This document shows positions 45,909-55,647 of a DNA stretch of 64,000 bases, piece by piece. The position numbers were made by a program, and so were the translations under genes. The DNA is taken from contig QCXZ01000053.1 in the NCBI GenBank assembly GCA_025024175.1, positions 2,790,001-2,854,000 on the forward strand. The letters are read 5' to 3'. This DNA comes from Rhyzopertha dominica (Eukaryota; Arthropoda; Insecta; Coleoptera; Bostrichidae). The stretch's first letter is position 1; every line of letters begins with the position of its first letter. The notes beneath the pieces are model-generated. The model searched no databases. It was not told where the DNA came from and saw only the letters and a program-made list of their open reading frames with translations.

Positions 45909-48464
45909 ATGAACCTAATTAAAGATAAGGGGGGTCAGTTCGAAGTGGTAGGTTTAGTGGTGTCTCCACACTTCCAGAAGTGCAGGGGGTACACCGAGGC
46001 ATTGCACAAGAGTTTACCGAAGCTTTACCCTAAACCAGTAATAAGACCGCTGCTGAACCTGGGATGGGAAGAGTACATCGTCAATGTACGTCATAAACAG
46101 TTGCGTGCTGGAGCCTTACAATGAATTTTAGGCAAAAAGAATCTTCGGGAAACGCATGTGGGAACTGGAAAAGTCGGTGGTCGTATATTTAGATGGTGAA
46201 TACTTAGGAGACGACGATGACCTCATGAAATACATTTGCGAAAGGTACCAGCTGTATTTAAGCGATGATTTCCACTTAAAAGGAAAAGAGCAGTTAGCAG
46301 AAATCTTAGCACAAACTGTGAAAAAAGGAGTAAGCCTTTTTATAAGCGAAATAACACAGAATTTCTTTTATTGCTTCTTAGAGGCATTTTGTTTACATTA
46401 CGATCGCCATCAACGAGAAGGTTTTGGGATCGATGCTCTTTGAAGTAAGTTTCTTGAATTCCTTAATTCAGTGTGGTAAAAATTTATGTTGGCGACCAGC
46501 TTTATTCTGACCTGGTCCCGCTGACGTGCGAGAGATTCCTCGAGAAGGTCAGAAACAAAAAGAACGGTTTCATTGGAACTCCCATTCACAGGTTACTTAT
46601 TAAGATGAGACGTATGCTTGTGATTGGAGATAGTTTTTTCAGGATTGTAAGAGGCTGCTGGATCCAATGCGGTGGATGGGATCTGGTACATCATCGCATG
46701 CCATGTGAGAATTATATTGTCCCTCATGATAAGAAGGGCGTGTTATCGATGTGTCATGGGGGCAAACACCAGGAGAATTCGTATCAGTTCAACATTACTC
46801 TTGCAGCAGCACCATGGATGGATTACAAATATGTTGCGTTTGGGTAAAAATATTTGATAAAAGTGGGACTTCTCTTGTTAGCAACATGCATTTATTAGGA
46901 TAAACGTTAAGTGTCAGTTGCTTAAATTCTTAAACACTATACTAGAACGTTATTGAACGTTAAGTTGCACAGTTCTTCACGACAGACTTCTCCAAATACA
47001 ACAAATAGAATGTTTCATACTTCGCTTTTGTAAGTTTGTCAGTTTGTTTCCTGGTCAACACATTCGATATTTTCGATCGATATCCCTTGCCCCAAAAGGC
47101 TATACTCGTAAGCTTGTAATATTTACCTGTCTTTCATTTTTCAAATCTAAATGTAAGTCTCAGCAGCAGGTGCAGGGTACCTCCAATAAATTGCAGTCTT
47201 TTTCAAGGCAACTGGTGCAAGGAAATGAATTATTGAACATCATAGAACAATTGCCTACATACTACGAATCACCCATCAACAAAATCCAAATAGTGTTCTG
47301 CGGAGAGTTCGATCTGTACGAGGAGGACGACGCTAAGGCTCTCAAGGAAGTAGAAGCATACTTGGAGGACATAGATCCAATCACAGGCCTCCATAAGGAC
47401 ATTCTAGATTCTCGGGATAAGGATTCCTGTATGGATATCCGGAGATACAGAAGAGGACTATACTGTCCACTTAGCGATCTGCAGTCTCATTTACCATTTC
47501 TGCATTTGCCAGATTATTTATTATCTTATTTGCAACTGTCCGTGGCAGGTCCGCGACAGATGATTATTGCAGGTAAAACTCAAATTTTCTTTTCGTTCCG
47601 AGTATACAAAATTTGCTTAGTCCTGGTTCCATCCTAGCTGTTTGTAAAAAAAGCGAAAACTTACAGGGTACATTAATAGCTGTTTATGGAGTGATTAAGA
47701 AAGTTAATATCACAATTCTTATCAAGCTTGTACTACAGATTGCCAGTGTCGGAGAAAACCGTTTTTCTACGTACAATACTAAATATAGAATTTTTACGAT
47801 AATGCGTAAGCCTTCCGCCCAATAAGAATCCTAGAACCATATTATCATTAAAAAAGCCGAAAAAATACCAGGACACAATTTCTTTTGTGTTTCTTTAATA
47901 CTGAAATGAAGGATAATACAAAGTAAGCAACTCTTATTCGGGCAGCCGGTCAATATATAACTTTCGGATACCAATATGAATATGCTAAATCACAATTTCC
48001 ATTCATTGACTAGAGAAAACATAATGTCTATGCTATGCTGTCTGCATCGCAGCTCACTAGATACAGTTCATGTTTCCTACAGCAAATGAACGAATATTCA
48101 TTCATTTTAGTTCACATCTTCAACCTGTGTTGCTCAAACATCTAATTCAACAGGTGAAGATGAAGGAGATGTACATCTCCAGCCTCTACAACCACAACCT
48201 CGTTTCGAATCCTTGGCACGTTCTAATGTAGACAGATCCAAAGCATTTTTGATTGAGAAGTCCGGCGATTCAATGACGCACTATCCTACAACAGATCCTT
48301 TTGACATCACTCCGTTTTTTGGAGAAGATGTAGATTATTATGCCGTACCTGAAGTTATGATGAATCATGAAACTGAAGTCTCAAGCTTTGATGGCAGGCC
48401 AGAGAAAAAAGTGGAGCAAGATAAGTTATCTACCGTATATGAGGAACCGGAACCGGAGGGTTAA
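45909..48464 (+). CDS. Ppil6: Cyclophilin-type peptidyl-prolyl isomerase-like protein (PPIL6-like) with long C-terminal extension
   Basis: Seven exons: 45909-46085, 46132-46329, 46382-46444, 46500-46591, 46643-46843, 47208-47572, 48154-48464. All introns are GT-AG, five of the six joins are supported by peptide continuity, and the total of 1407 nt is a multiple of three. ATG 45909 is the first Met in the open frame. Residues 1-125 match the PPIL6-specific N-terminus (QFEVVGLVVSPHFQK; PVIRPLLNLGWEEYIVNAK; MWELEKSVVVYLDGEYLGDD). The cyclophilin fold follows: FVYITIAINEKVLGSMLFE, HRIVRGCWIQCGG, GVLSMCHGGKH, QFNITLAAAPWMDYKYVAFG, QLVQGNELLNIIEQL. Catalytic positions Arg (HRIV), Gln, Phe (QFN) and Trp are kept, but the CypA active-site His position is Tyr and the GTGG loop is missing, so activity is doubtful. 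About 150 acidic residues follow, where human PPIL6 ends near residue 311. Confidence 0.88.
48027..48060 (+). repeat. HINE/MITE-like repeat, left-arm fragment (copy 4)
   Basis: CTATGCTATGCTGTCTGCAT (48028-48047) matches the left arm of copy 1 at 6608. The rest of the element is absent. It lies in the last intron of the PPIL6-like gene. Confidence 0.45.
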
Positions 48465-48475
48465 TCGGAAGAAGT

Positions 48476-48481
48476 AATAAA
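48476..48481 (+). terminator. Poly(A) signal AATAAA
   Basis: Lies 12 bp after the stop of the PPIL6-like gene, followed by a T-rich stretch (TTTTCATTTGGTTTTTACTT). A very short 3' untranslated region is implied if this one is used. Confidence 0.55.
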
Positions 48482-48977
48482 TGCTAGATTTTCATTTGGT
48501 TTTTACTTTTTGCTTACATTGCCTTCCACCTATATGAAACTTTATTCGAGATATCCATAAATGTTTTGTTAGAGCTTACTGGGACAGATTTCAATGACAA
48601 TCATCCTAACGACTTATTCTACTTAAATGTACAATCAGTTAAAAACAAAGTTCATGAAAGATAACGGAGTTGACTTAGTCGCATTACAATATTTAGTTGA
48701 GTGTCAATTTTTCCTGACAGGTCAGCAGTACTATAAAGCAAGGCAGTTGCAGAAGTACGGAGTGCACTTGCGTTTGCACCCTATTTATAGTTATTTATAG
48801 TCTGTATTTTGTTACTGATGTTTCTGGATGTTTCTTTTACGTTAAAGACGTATCTAGACTCATTCAAATGTATTTTGGCGAGAAGTTATGTTCGAGAATT
48901 ATGTTATTTGATATAACTTGAACCTGTTTTGTCTCTTGATGATTGTTGAGATGAAAATAAGTTACTTTTGTCTTTCC
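48482..48977. other. Intergenic stretch
   Basis: Nothing recognised between the PPIL6-like gene and the satellite. Confidence 0.35.
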
Positions 48978-49604
48978 TCCGCTTTTAGATCGAGCCGTTG
49001 TAGCTAGCGACCAACGGATACCATTCCGAAATTCAGGAGGTCCAGATTAGTAAATATGCTTGAAGGTATACAAATCGGAGGTGCAAAAATTTTAAGGTCC
49101 AAAACGAACAAAGGGGTTAGCCTATAATGTTTTGTGATTTTTTGGTGGAAACTAATTTTAGCTCAAAATCGACACACAGATGTATTTTGAGCTGCAGATT
49201 CCAAAAATTTGGTCAGAAATGAGCTAGGACGTCGGGCGGCCTAGTTTACTCCGCTTTTAGAACGAACCGTTGTAGCTAGCGACAAACGGATACCATTTCG
49301 AAATTCAGGAGGTCCAGATTAGTAAATATGCTTNNAGGTATACAAATCGGAGGTGCAAAAATTTTAAGGTCCAAAAAGAACAAAGGGGTGTTAGCCTCTG
49401 ATGTTTTGTGATTTTACGGTGGAAACTACTTTTAGCTCAAAATCGACACACAGATGTATTTTGAGCTGCAGATTCCAAAAATTTGATCAGAAATGAGCTA
49501 GGACGTCGGGCGGCCTAATTTACTCCGCTTTTAGATCGAACCGTTGTAGCTAGCGACAAACGGATACCATTCCAAAATGCAGGAGGTCCAGATTAGTAAA
49601 TATG
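48978..49604 (+). repeat. Tandem satellite, 272-bp monomer, about 2.3 copies
   Basis: TCCGCTTTTAGA opens monomers at 48978, 49250 and 49524. The second is 2 bp longer (GGGTGTTAGCC). Monomers are about 95% alike and include GTTGTAGCTAGCGA, AGGAGGTCCAGATTAGTAAA and TGTATTTTGAGCTGCAGATT. The third copy is cut after about 80 bp and runs into a GAAAT microsatellite. No coding capacity in any frame. Two N bases at 49334-49335. The same monomer occurs at 54349-54707. Confidence 0.9.
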
Positions 49605-49629
49605 CTTGAAATGAAATGAAATGAAATGT
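49603..49629 (+). repeat. GAAAT microsatellite
   Basis: Short run of GAAAT units (TGAAATGAAATGAAATGAAA) at the truncated end of the satellite array. Confidence 0.7.
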
Positions 49630-50199
49630 CAGAATTTTCAAAAATCTTCAAATAATCACAAAACAGTAAGCCTGAGCCCAAGTCATATTAACAAAATAAT
49701 AATGAAAACCAACGAGGATTCTAATAATGTCATTATATACGGGGTGTCCATTTTACATTCACAAAGTGGAAGAACACCTTAAAAGTTATTAAAGGAGCTA
49801 CTTATATAAAATATATTCTACATTATAAAATAAAAGTAAAAAATATGCGTTTGAATAAATGATCAATAACTCAAATAATCCAAGTAAAAGAATATGGAAT
49901 ATAATTAATTGACAAAAATCGAAAAAACAAAAACTGTACCTAACACAGCAAATGATTTCATAACAATAACCCATAACAATCTGAATTCAAAAACTTATAA
50001 AGTACAAAATCTTGATTTGTACGAATTTGATGCTTGTATTTTAAATTTTAGAAGAATACTTTTTTCAATAATCTAAAAATAAGTTTTCCATATGTTGCCA
50101 AGTTTTATAAGATACAGTGCCTACACCTATAATACGGGTTGCATAAAAATAAGGCGTCCAGGGACATAAGGATGTTTCTCGTGCAGGTATCTGCTTGGT
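49630..50199. other. AT-rich intergenic stretch
   Basis: Nothing recognised. Confidence 0.35.
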
Positions 50200-50368
50200 G
50201 GGTTGAAATCCCGGCTAGAAATTGTCGGTAACGTGGATAACGACAGTTCCCCTCTCGACTGAGCAGCTGCTTCTCGGTTATCCGGTTGTGCAGCAGTCAA
50301 GTGTGGATTCTCGAGTACGGTGCGTTATCCAACGGTTATTCTAGTGCCTTTCTAGTGTTTTATATACG
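50200..50368 (+). promoter_or_regulatory. Probable promoter and 5' untranslated region of the Clic gene
   Basis: A sharp rise in GC directly upstream of the ATG at 50369, with CpGs and no in-frame upstream ATG seen close to the start. No clear TATA box. The transcription start cannot be fixed from sequence. Confidence 0.4.
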
Positions 50369-50440
50369 ATGGCGGACGAAATACAGGAGAACGGCCATTC
50401 CAATGGCAGCGATGTTCCAGAAATTGAGCTAATTATCAAG
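50369..50440 (+). CDS. Clic: Chloride intracellular channel protein, first coding exon
   Basis: 72 nt, 24 codons, phase 0, from ATG to a consensus donor (AAG followed by GTGAGT at 50441). The peptide begins MADEIQENGHSNG and ends VPEIELIIK, which matches the N-terminus of insect CLIC proteins, where PEIELIIKAS leads into the glutaredoxin-like fold. CLICs are soluble GST-fold proteins that can associate with membranes. The next exon (the glutathione/redox site) is not in the remaining 13.5 kb, so intron 1 is long and the rest of the gene lies to the right of the window. Confidence 0.85.
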
Positions 50441-51339
50441 GTGAGTGTTCATTTCCAAACTATTCCACCTGGGCGTGCCATTATCACCCGCTCCTACATA
50501 CAAGGTGAGCTGCGGCAATGGTACTTTTAAAATTGGGTGCGAGGTGGAGTAAAAAATCGCCTGTCCATGGTTTTTTCGCGCTAAACTTGTAGGGGGTTGG
50601 TAAGGGCGATTTATACCGGTATACCGGCCTCGTTGATGACCAGTAAAAGTTTTTGGCAGGTAATATGGCCTTGAAAAAGTGTGGAAGGCGAACTTCTTGG
50701 CCATGTTATTTATAAAACAGAACCCCGAATGAAAAAAAGTAAACGAACGGGGCTGAAAAGTAAAAAAGCGCAGAATATTCCGCTCGAGAATTACGTAACG
50801 ACATGTGTAGACTTTATTATTATAAAATGATGTTTGTTCTGTTGAGTCACTCATTAGACGCATGGTTTCATCCTTGTTACGGTAAAAAATTCATAGGCGG
50901 ATTTAAATCATCCGTCCCACATATTACAGAGTCTGGTTTTGTTGGTAAACAAAAAATTTCTCGCGTATGTGGGTTGGTTTTTGGCCCTATTTCAAATTGC
51001 ACCAACATTTGGCGTCTATATCAACCAGGTGTTATGATTTTGCGAATGATTGATTAGCATGTTCTAAAAATACATGTACATGAAGCCTTTCAAAGGAGAA
51101 ACCAGTAAGGACCGTTCTACGCACATGCAATTTTATATACAACGTTTTAAACATAATATTTAAAATGTCGTTCCTTTCTAAAAATGAAATCACCTGTAAA
51201 AAACAACTTTCAGCTAAATATTCTTTATTCACTAAAAGGCTTCAACTCATATATGTATAGTCAACGACAGTACCAGAATAAATAAGAAAAAAGGTGGAAT
51301 TAATATAGGTCAAATAAATAATTTAGAACTGGACGAATG
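50441..51339. other. Start of Clic intron 1
   Basis: The GC-richer first 350 bp (to about 50790) is typical of sequence just downstream of a promoter and could hold intronic regulatory sites. No repeat recognised. A minus-strand ORF at 50429-50863 overlaps the exon and looks like chance. Confidence 0.35.
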
Positions 51340-52245
51340 AAATTACAAAGCTCATTTAGAATAGTATAGCAGAAATAGTTATGGAAGATCTAGAGAAAGG
51401 CATACTAAACAAAACAGAATACATATATTTCTATGGGCGATACGTTGACGAACTATTTCTAATAATTCCAAAAACTAAAACAAAACGGAACACAAAACGG
51501 ACATCATCAGGACGATACCTACAATTTAATTCTAACCACCCATACAATGAAAAACACGTGGTAATAAAAAATACAATAGAACGAGCAATAAAACTTACTA
51601 GTCCAAAATACTGACATGAAACAATCACACAAGCAACACAATAATTAACAAACACCAGATACCCAATAAGACACATCAAACACATAATAAAGCAGACAAC
51701 AGATGCAATAAACAACAAACTAGGACTCAAAAACTCAAAAAAATAGAGATCAACACACAGATACGGAAAAACATACTTATCCACTTTCATATATCCCCTC
51801 GTTATCCCAAAAAATACTAAAGCTTCACAATATAAACATAGTTAACAAACTAATAAATACCAATAAATAATTTACACAATACTCAAAATAAACTACAAAA
51901 GACAACGCGACACATACAGTACACAGTACATACAGTGCCACTAACAAAGTGGCAAGCAAAAACAGGACGAAAATTCACAGTGACGAGCTAATAAAATGAA
52001 AAAAAATAGAAGCCATATAAATTTACATTTATTCAAGAATTAATATCTGTTTACACAAATTTTAACATATAATTATAAATACAATTTGAAATTTTAATAT
52101 GTAATTGTAAGTGTTATTTAAATACGATGTATGTATATGTAATAAATATTTCAGACCAGATTATATAAAATCATTTGAAGAAGGCCCAACGAAAAAAGGG
52201 CCGAAACACAATATTTCTTAAAAAGTTAAAATTACTGTTAAGCGT
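51340..52245 (+). mobile_element. Penelope-like element, family D (5'-truncated)
   Basis: Starts within the reverse transcriptase. The open frame 51381-51614 has FYGRYVDELFLIIPKTK, motif C, with YVDD mutated to YVDE. After a deletion of about 40 residues it continues TSSGRYLQFNSNHPYNEKHV and TIERAIKLTSPKY, the conserved post-RT block of PLEs. Degraded linker codons follow (LKLHNINIVNKLI) and remnants near 51900-52000 (NRTKIHSDEL) where GIY-YIG should be. The tail at 52160-52215 contains GGCCC...GGGCC directly before GAAACAC, a stem II-like hammerhead feature. Distinct from families A-C. Confidence 0.75.
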
Positions 52246-54089
52246 CAAATTTATAAACCTTGCCTACCTTTATAATAAGACCAGATCATTGTGTGTGAAT
52301 TGGTTCTTAAAAGTTCTGGTAAGGTCAGGTCAGGTCAAATTTCAGTAGCCACACTGATATTACAAGCGTCTTTTTGTACTTTATTAAGTGCTTGTGTGAC
52401 AACAAATTGTTCCTTATTGATAGCAAATGACCTTTTCCTTTTGTTACTTCAGTCTAGTCGGTTCTAAATTAGTTGAATGTCTTATTTGGTGGCTAGATAC
52501 CCAATGCTTGAATTCCTTGGTGCCTATTGATAGCAAATGAACTTTTCCTTCTTCTGCAGCAGAAGTACATAAAATAAATTTCTTCTTCCACCCATTAAAG
52601 GAAATACAAAGTGATGTATCCATCAAATACTTTGTTACCTCAGTCTCAAACAATGTATAGGTGTACTTCATTCAAATGTTATAAACTAGTTACATGTCTT
52701 ATTAGCATGGATTCAGTACTCATTATTATTCTTTCAAATTCTGGGTGTTCAGGAATTCGAAACGATGATTTTTGGTGTAGATTATCTGCAGTTTGAATAT
52801 TAGATATCTTTTTTTCAGATACTGTTCATATGAAAAATGAATCTGTATAATCGCTCACGGTTGAAGCTGAATTTGCTACTTACTGTAAAATTCTGTACCA
52901 TTGAAAATATTCTACACATGATGTTGGATGAGCAATTAGATATAAGAAAGTTCTTTAGATAATTTTTGCTACTAGCCTAGTCTCTATTGGTCTGTGAAAT
53001 TGATAGTTTGTAGTGGTTCCAAACATAGACGCTTGTGTAAATAAATATAGACACAGATAACAGTTTGCTGCTATATCAGATGGAAGATTTTCGTGGGTCT
53101 TTGTGATTTCTCCTATGACTAGAAAAATATGTTTGTTCGCGCAAGTTATTGAACAATTTGGTGAACATTGATAAAGAACGCGTGTTTTCGGTTTTTTTTG
53201 TCTACGAAATTGCTTGCTGGAATAGCGAAAATATTGTAAACACTTTCGAACTTAGTAGTAGCATTATTTGTCTTTTTTGTGCATCGCACAGTTACCAATA
53301 GATTCGAGCACATTCATTGCAACGTTGGAACTGACCTGCGAACTGGTTTATTTGTTTTTCCTGGGTCAGGAAAACCTACTTGATCTAATGTGTTACTAAA
53401 ATTGTGACACGATACGTGGATCTATGTCGGGCTTGTCAGTTTCACCGCTTATTTCGTACCAGTTCATAACCTCTACGGTAACATTAAAAAGGCTGGGTTA
53501 AAATTCGTGACCTAGTTGTATCTGGTGTATAATAAGTGCAAGATATGATTGTTATGTTTTGGAAACTCAAGAGAAAATTTAGTCTCGTTTAGTTGGCTTC
53601 TAATAAGTAAATGATGCATTTGATATTAATTTTACCGTGTTAGGAATCGCGTGTAACAGAATCAGCATTATTGGAAAACATTAATAAATAATGCAGCGAA
53701 TTCTGCAGTTTTCATCATGTATGTATTCAGGTATTGTAACGCTAATTACATTAACCGTATCGGAACTATAGATGGAGGTTAACTATGGCACCTACTGTTC
53801 CTAACAACTGCATCGAGTGAGCATTTATTAATTATACAATTAGATATTGATATATCTGATGTTGCAGAATGTGTGTCAAGTATACGCTACGGCTGTGTAC
53901 CGAGGTTACACGCGCGGTAATCTTGATGTTGTGTATAACATAAAATAACCTGCGTAGATGCAGTTATCTCAACTAAAATTTACACCTTTTAAAAAATTTT
54001 TATGTGTAATAGGACGATATTATCAAGAATGTTACAATTCATAATGGGTACTCTAGTAAAAGAGCAGAAGATATATTAGGATGATACAG
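52246..54089. other. Clic intron 1, unique stretch
   Basis: No gene or repeat recognised. A GAACTTTTCCTT/GACCTTTTCCTT pair lies near 52430 and 52530 within a short local duplication (CCTATTGATAGCAAATGA at 52524 and a similar run at 52415). Confidence 0.35.
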
Positions 54090-54184
54090 CATAAAAACAG
54101 ATTGTAGTTGCAACCACTTTGTCTACCAACTACTGTAGAATATAAATTATCAAACTTCCTCTTGAATTTGGACTTACCAAAGGA

Positions 54185-54348
54185 TTTGAACGCATCCTTT
54201 TCGTTTAAAACTGGCTTTTACTGCCAATAATACTATCAAAAATCTTTTAGGAAATCCTAAGGATAAATTAGATGAAAAAGACATAGCAGGCATGTATTGA
54301 ATACAATGTAGTAGTTATAATTTTAAATATGTTAGGCAGATCAGGCGT
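54185..54348 (+). repeat. Direct duplication of PLE sequence, left copy
   Basis: 164 bp from TTTGAACGCATCC to GATCAGGCGT. The right copy is at 54708-54869 (162 bp, about 95% alike, 2-bp AT deletion). The pair brackets the satellite insert exactly. Confidence 0.85.
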
Positions 54349-54707
54349 ATTCAGGAGGTCCAGATTAGTAAATATGCTTGAAATTATACAAATCGGAGGT
54401 GCAAAAATGTTAAGGTCCAAAAAGAACAAAGGGGTTAGCCTCTGATGTTTTGCAATTTTTCGGTGGAAATTAATTTTAGCTCAAAATCGACAAACAGATG
54501 TATTTTGAGCTGCAGATTCCAAAAATTTGATCAGAAATGAGCTAGGGCGTCGGGCGGCCTAATTTACTCCGCTTTTAGATCGAACCGTTGTAGCTAGCGA
54601 CAAACGGATACCATTCCGAAATTCAGGACGTCCAGATTAGTAAATATGCCTGAAATTATACAAATCGGAGGTGCAAAAATTTTAAGGTCCAAAAAGAACA
54701 AATGGGT
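54349..54707 (+). repeat. Satellite insert, 1.3 monomers of the 272-bp repeat
   Basis: Begins ATTCAGGAGGTCCAG, repeats at 54621 (period 272 bp) and ends at AAAGAACAAATGGG. Same family and orientation as 48978-49604, about 5 kb away. Confidence 0.88.
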
Positions 54708-54869
54708 TTTGAACGCATCCTTTTCGTTGAAAACCGGCTTTTACTGCCAATAATACTATCAAAAATCTTTTAGGAAATCCTAAGGATAAATTAGATGAAA
54801 AAGACATAGCAGGCATACATTGAATACAATGTAGTAGTTGTAATTTTAAATGTTAGGCAGATCAGGCGT
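54708..54869 (+). repeat. Direct duplication of PLE sequence, right copy
   Basis: See 54185-54348. The PLE reading continues from this copy into RRSIGVRFREHL, so this copy is in the original context of the downstream part. Confidence 0.85.
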
Positions 54870-55125
54870 TCTATAGGAGTTAGATTTAGAGAGCATTTAG
54901 CTCATTTTCAGTTTTTTTTTGTTTTTCGGAAAACTGCATGAGATATTAATTTTTTGAACAACGTCCTTTAGTACAGAAATTTCAAGCTTTATGCCTCGAA
55001 TTTTATTTGTACTTCAAGCTATTAAAATTAACTCTCAAGCTAGTTACAGGGATTGGAGTTTGTTTCTGAATGCTCGCATTAATGAACCATATCGTATTTT
55101 ACTATGTACTTTCAATAAGTAAAAG

Positions 55126-55647
55126 GCTCAGAAGCATTTTTAGTCCGTTCAACCTAATGGAAAATGAAGACGCTCTCCTAAAGCTACGGGTTGCTTAACA
55201 TTTTAATTGCTTGCCTGTCAGGCTTACAAAACGTTTTAACAGTACTCCCTGACATGTTGTTATTAATTTCAAACTTATGCGTTCTTCTTTCATGAGATGA
55301 AAGGTAACATGTGCTCAAACCTGAGTAGCACGAAAGTATTATAATGTGGTTACCTCATCTTGCTTGTAGTTTCGGAGAGATTTACGATTACCATGTCACT
55401 GTAAACGCTAAAATATCTCATGAAGCTGTGACAAACAACTTGTTCAGGCCTCTTTACCTTGTCATCTTATCAGCATTCTTTTGAAGGATTTCATAACTGG
55501 GATTTTATCAGATGTTTTTGTATCTTCCAGTAATCTGTCTGTCTATTATTTGTGGGGTTCATTATTTTTACTAAACACATCAGGTGTATTCCCTTTTTCT
55601 TTTAGTTGAAAAAATAAATTATTTAAATTCTTAACCATAATATGGTA
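55126..55647. other. Clic intron 1, unique stretch
   Basis: Nothing recognised. Confidence 0.35.

Larger units (their letters stand above)
54090..55125 (+). mobile_element. Penelope-like element, family C, 3' part, interrupted by satellite
   Basis: Before the interruption: linker codons and NTIKNLLGNPKDKLDEKDIA, then GMY (GIY position), QCSSYNFKYV (YVG position) and RQIRR. After it: RRSIGVRFREHLAHF and, with stops, FMPRILFVLQAIKIN and SQASYRDWSLFLNAR to about 55122. This is a GIY-YIG endonuclease and C-terminus of a PLE different from family A. The sequence for 54185-54348 is repeated at 54708-54869, with 359 bp of satellite between. Confidence 0.75.

Noticed and set aside
46473..46847. Continuous 124-residue reading of this frame as a protein
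   Set aside because: It reads through three splice sites. The spliced version matches the cyclophilin fold and the read-through does not.
47550..47551. Alternative donor GCAG/GTCCGC inside exon 6 of the PPIL6-like gene
   Set aside because: The downstream AG/GTAAAA donor at 47573 is a better match. Both leave the same phase, so a minor isoform lacking 21 nt cannot be excluded.
50429..50863. 144-codon minus-strand ORF overlapping the Clic exon and donor
   Set aside because: No domain or conserved signal. It overlaps a well-supported exon boundary and arises from the low stop density of the GC-richer promoter-proximal region.
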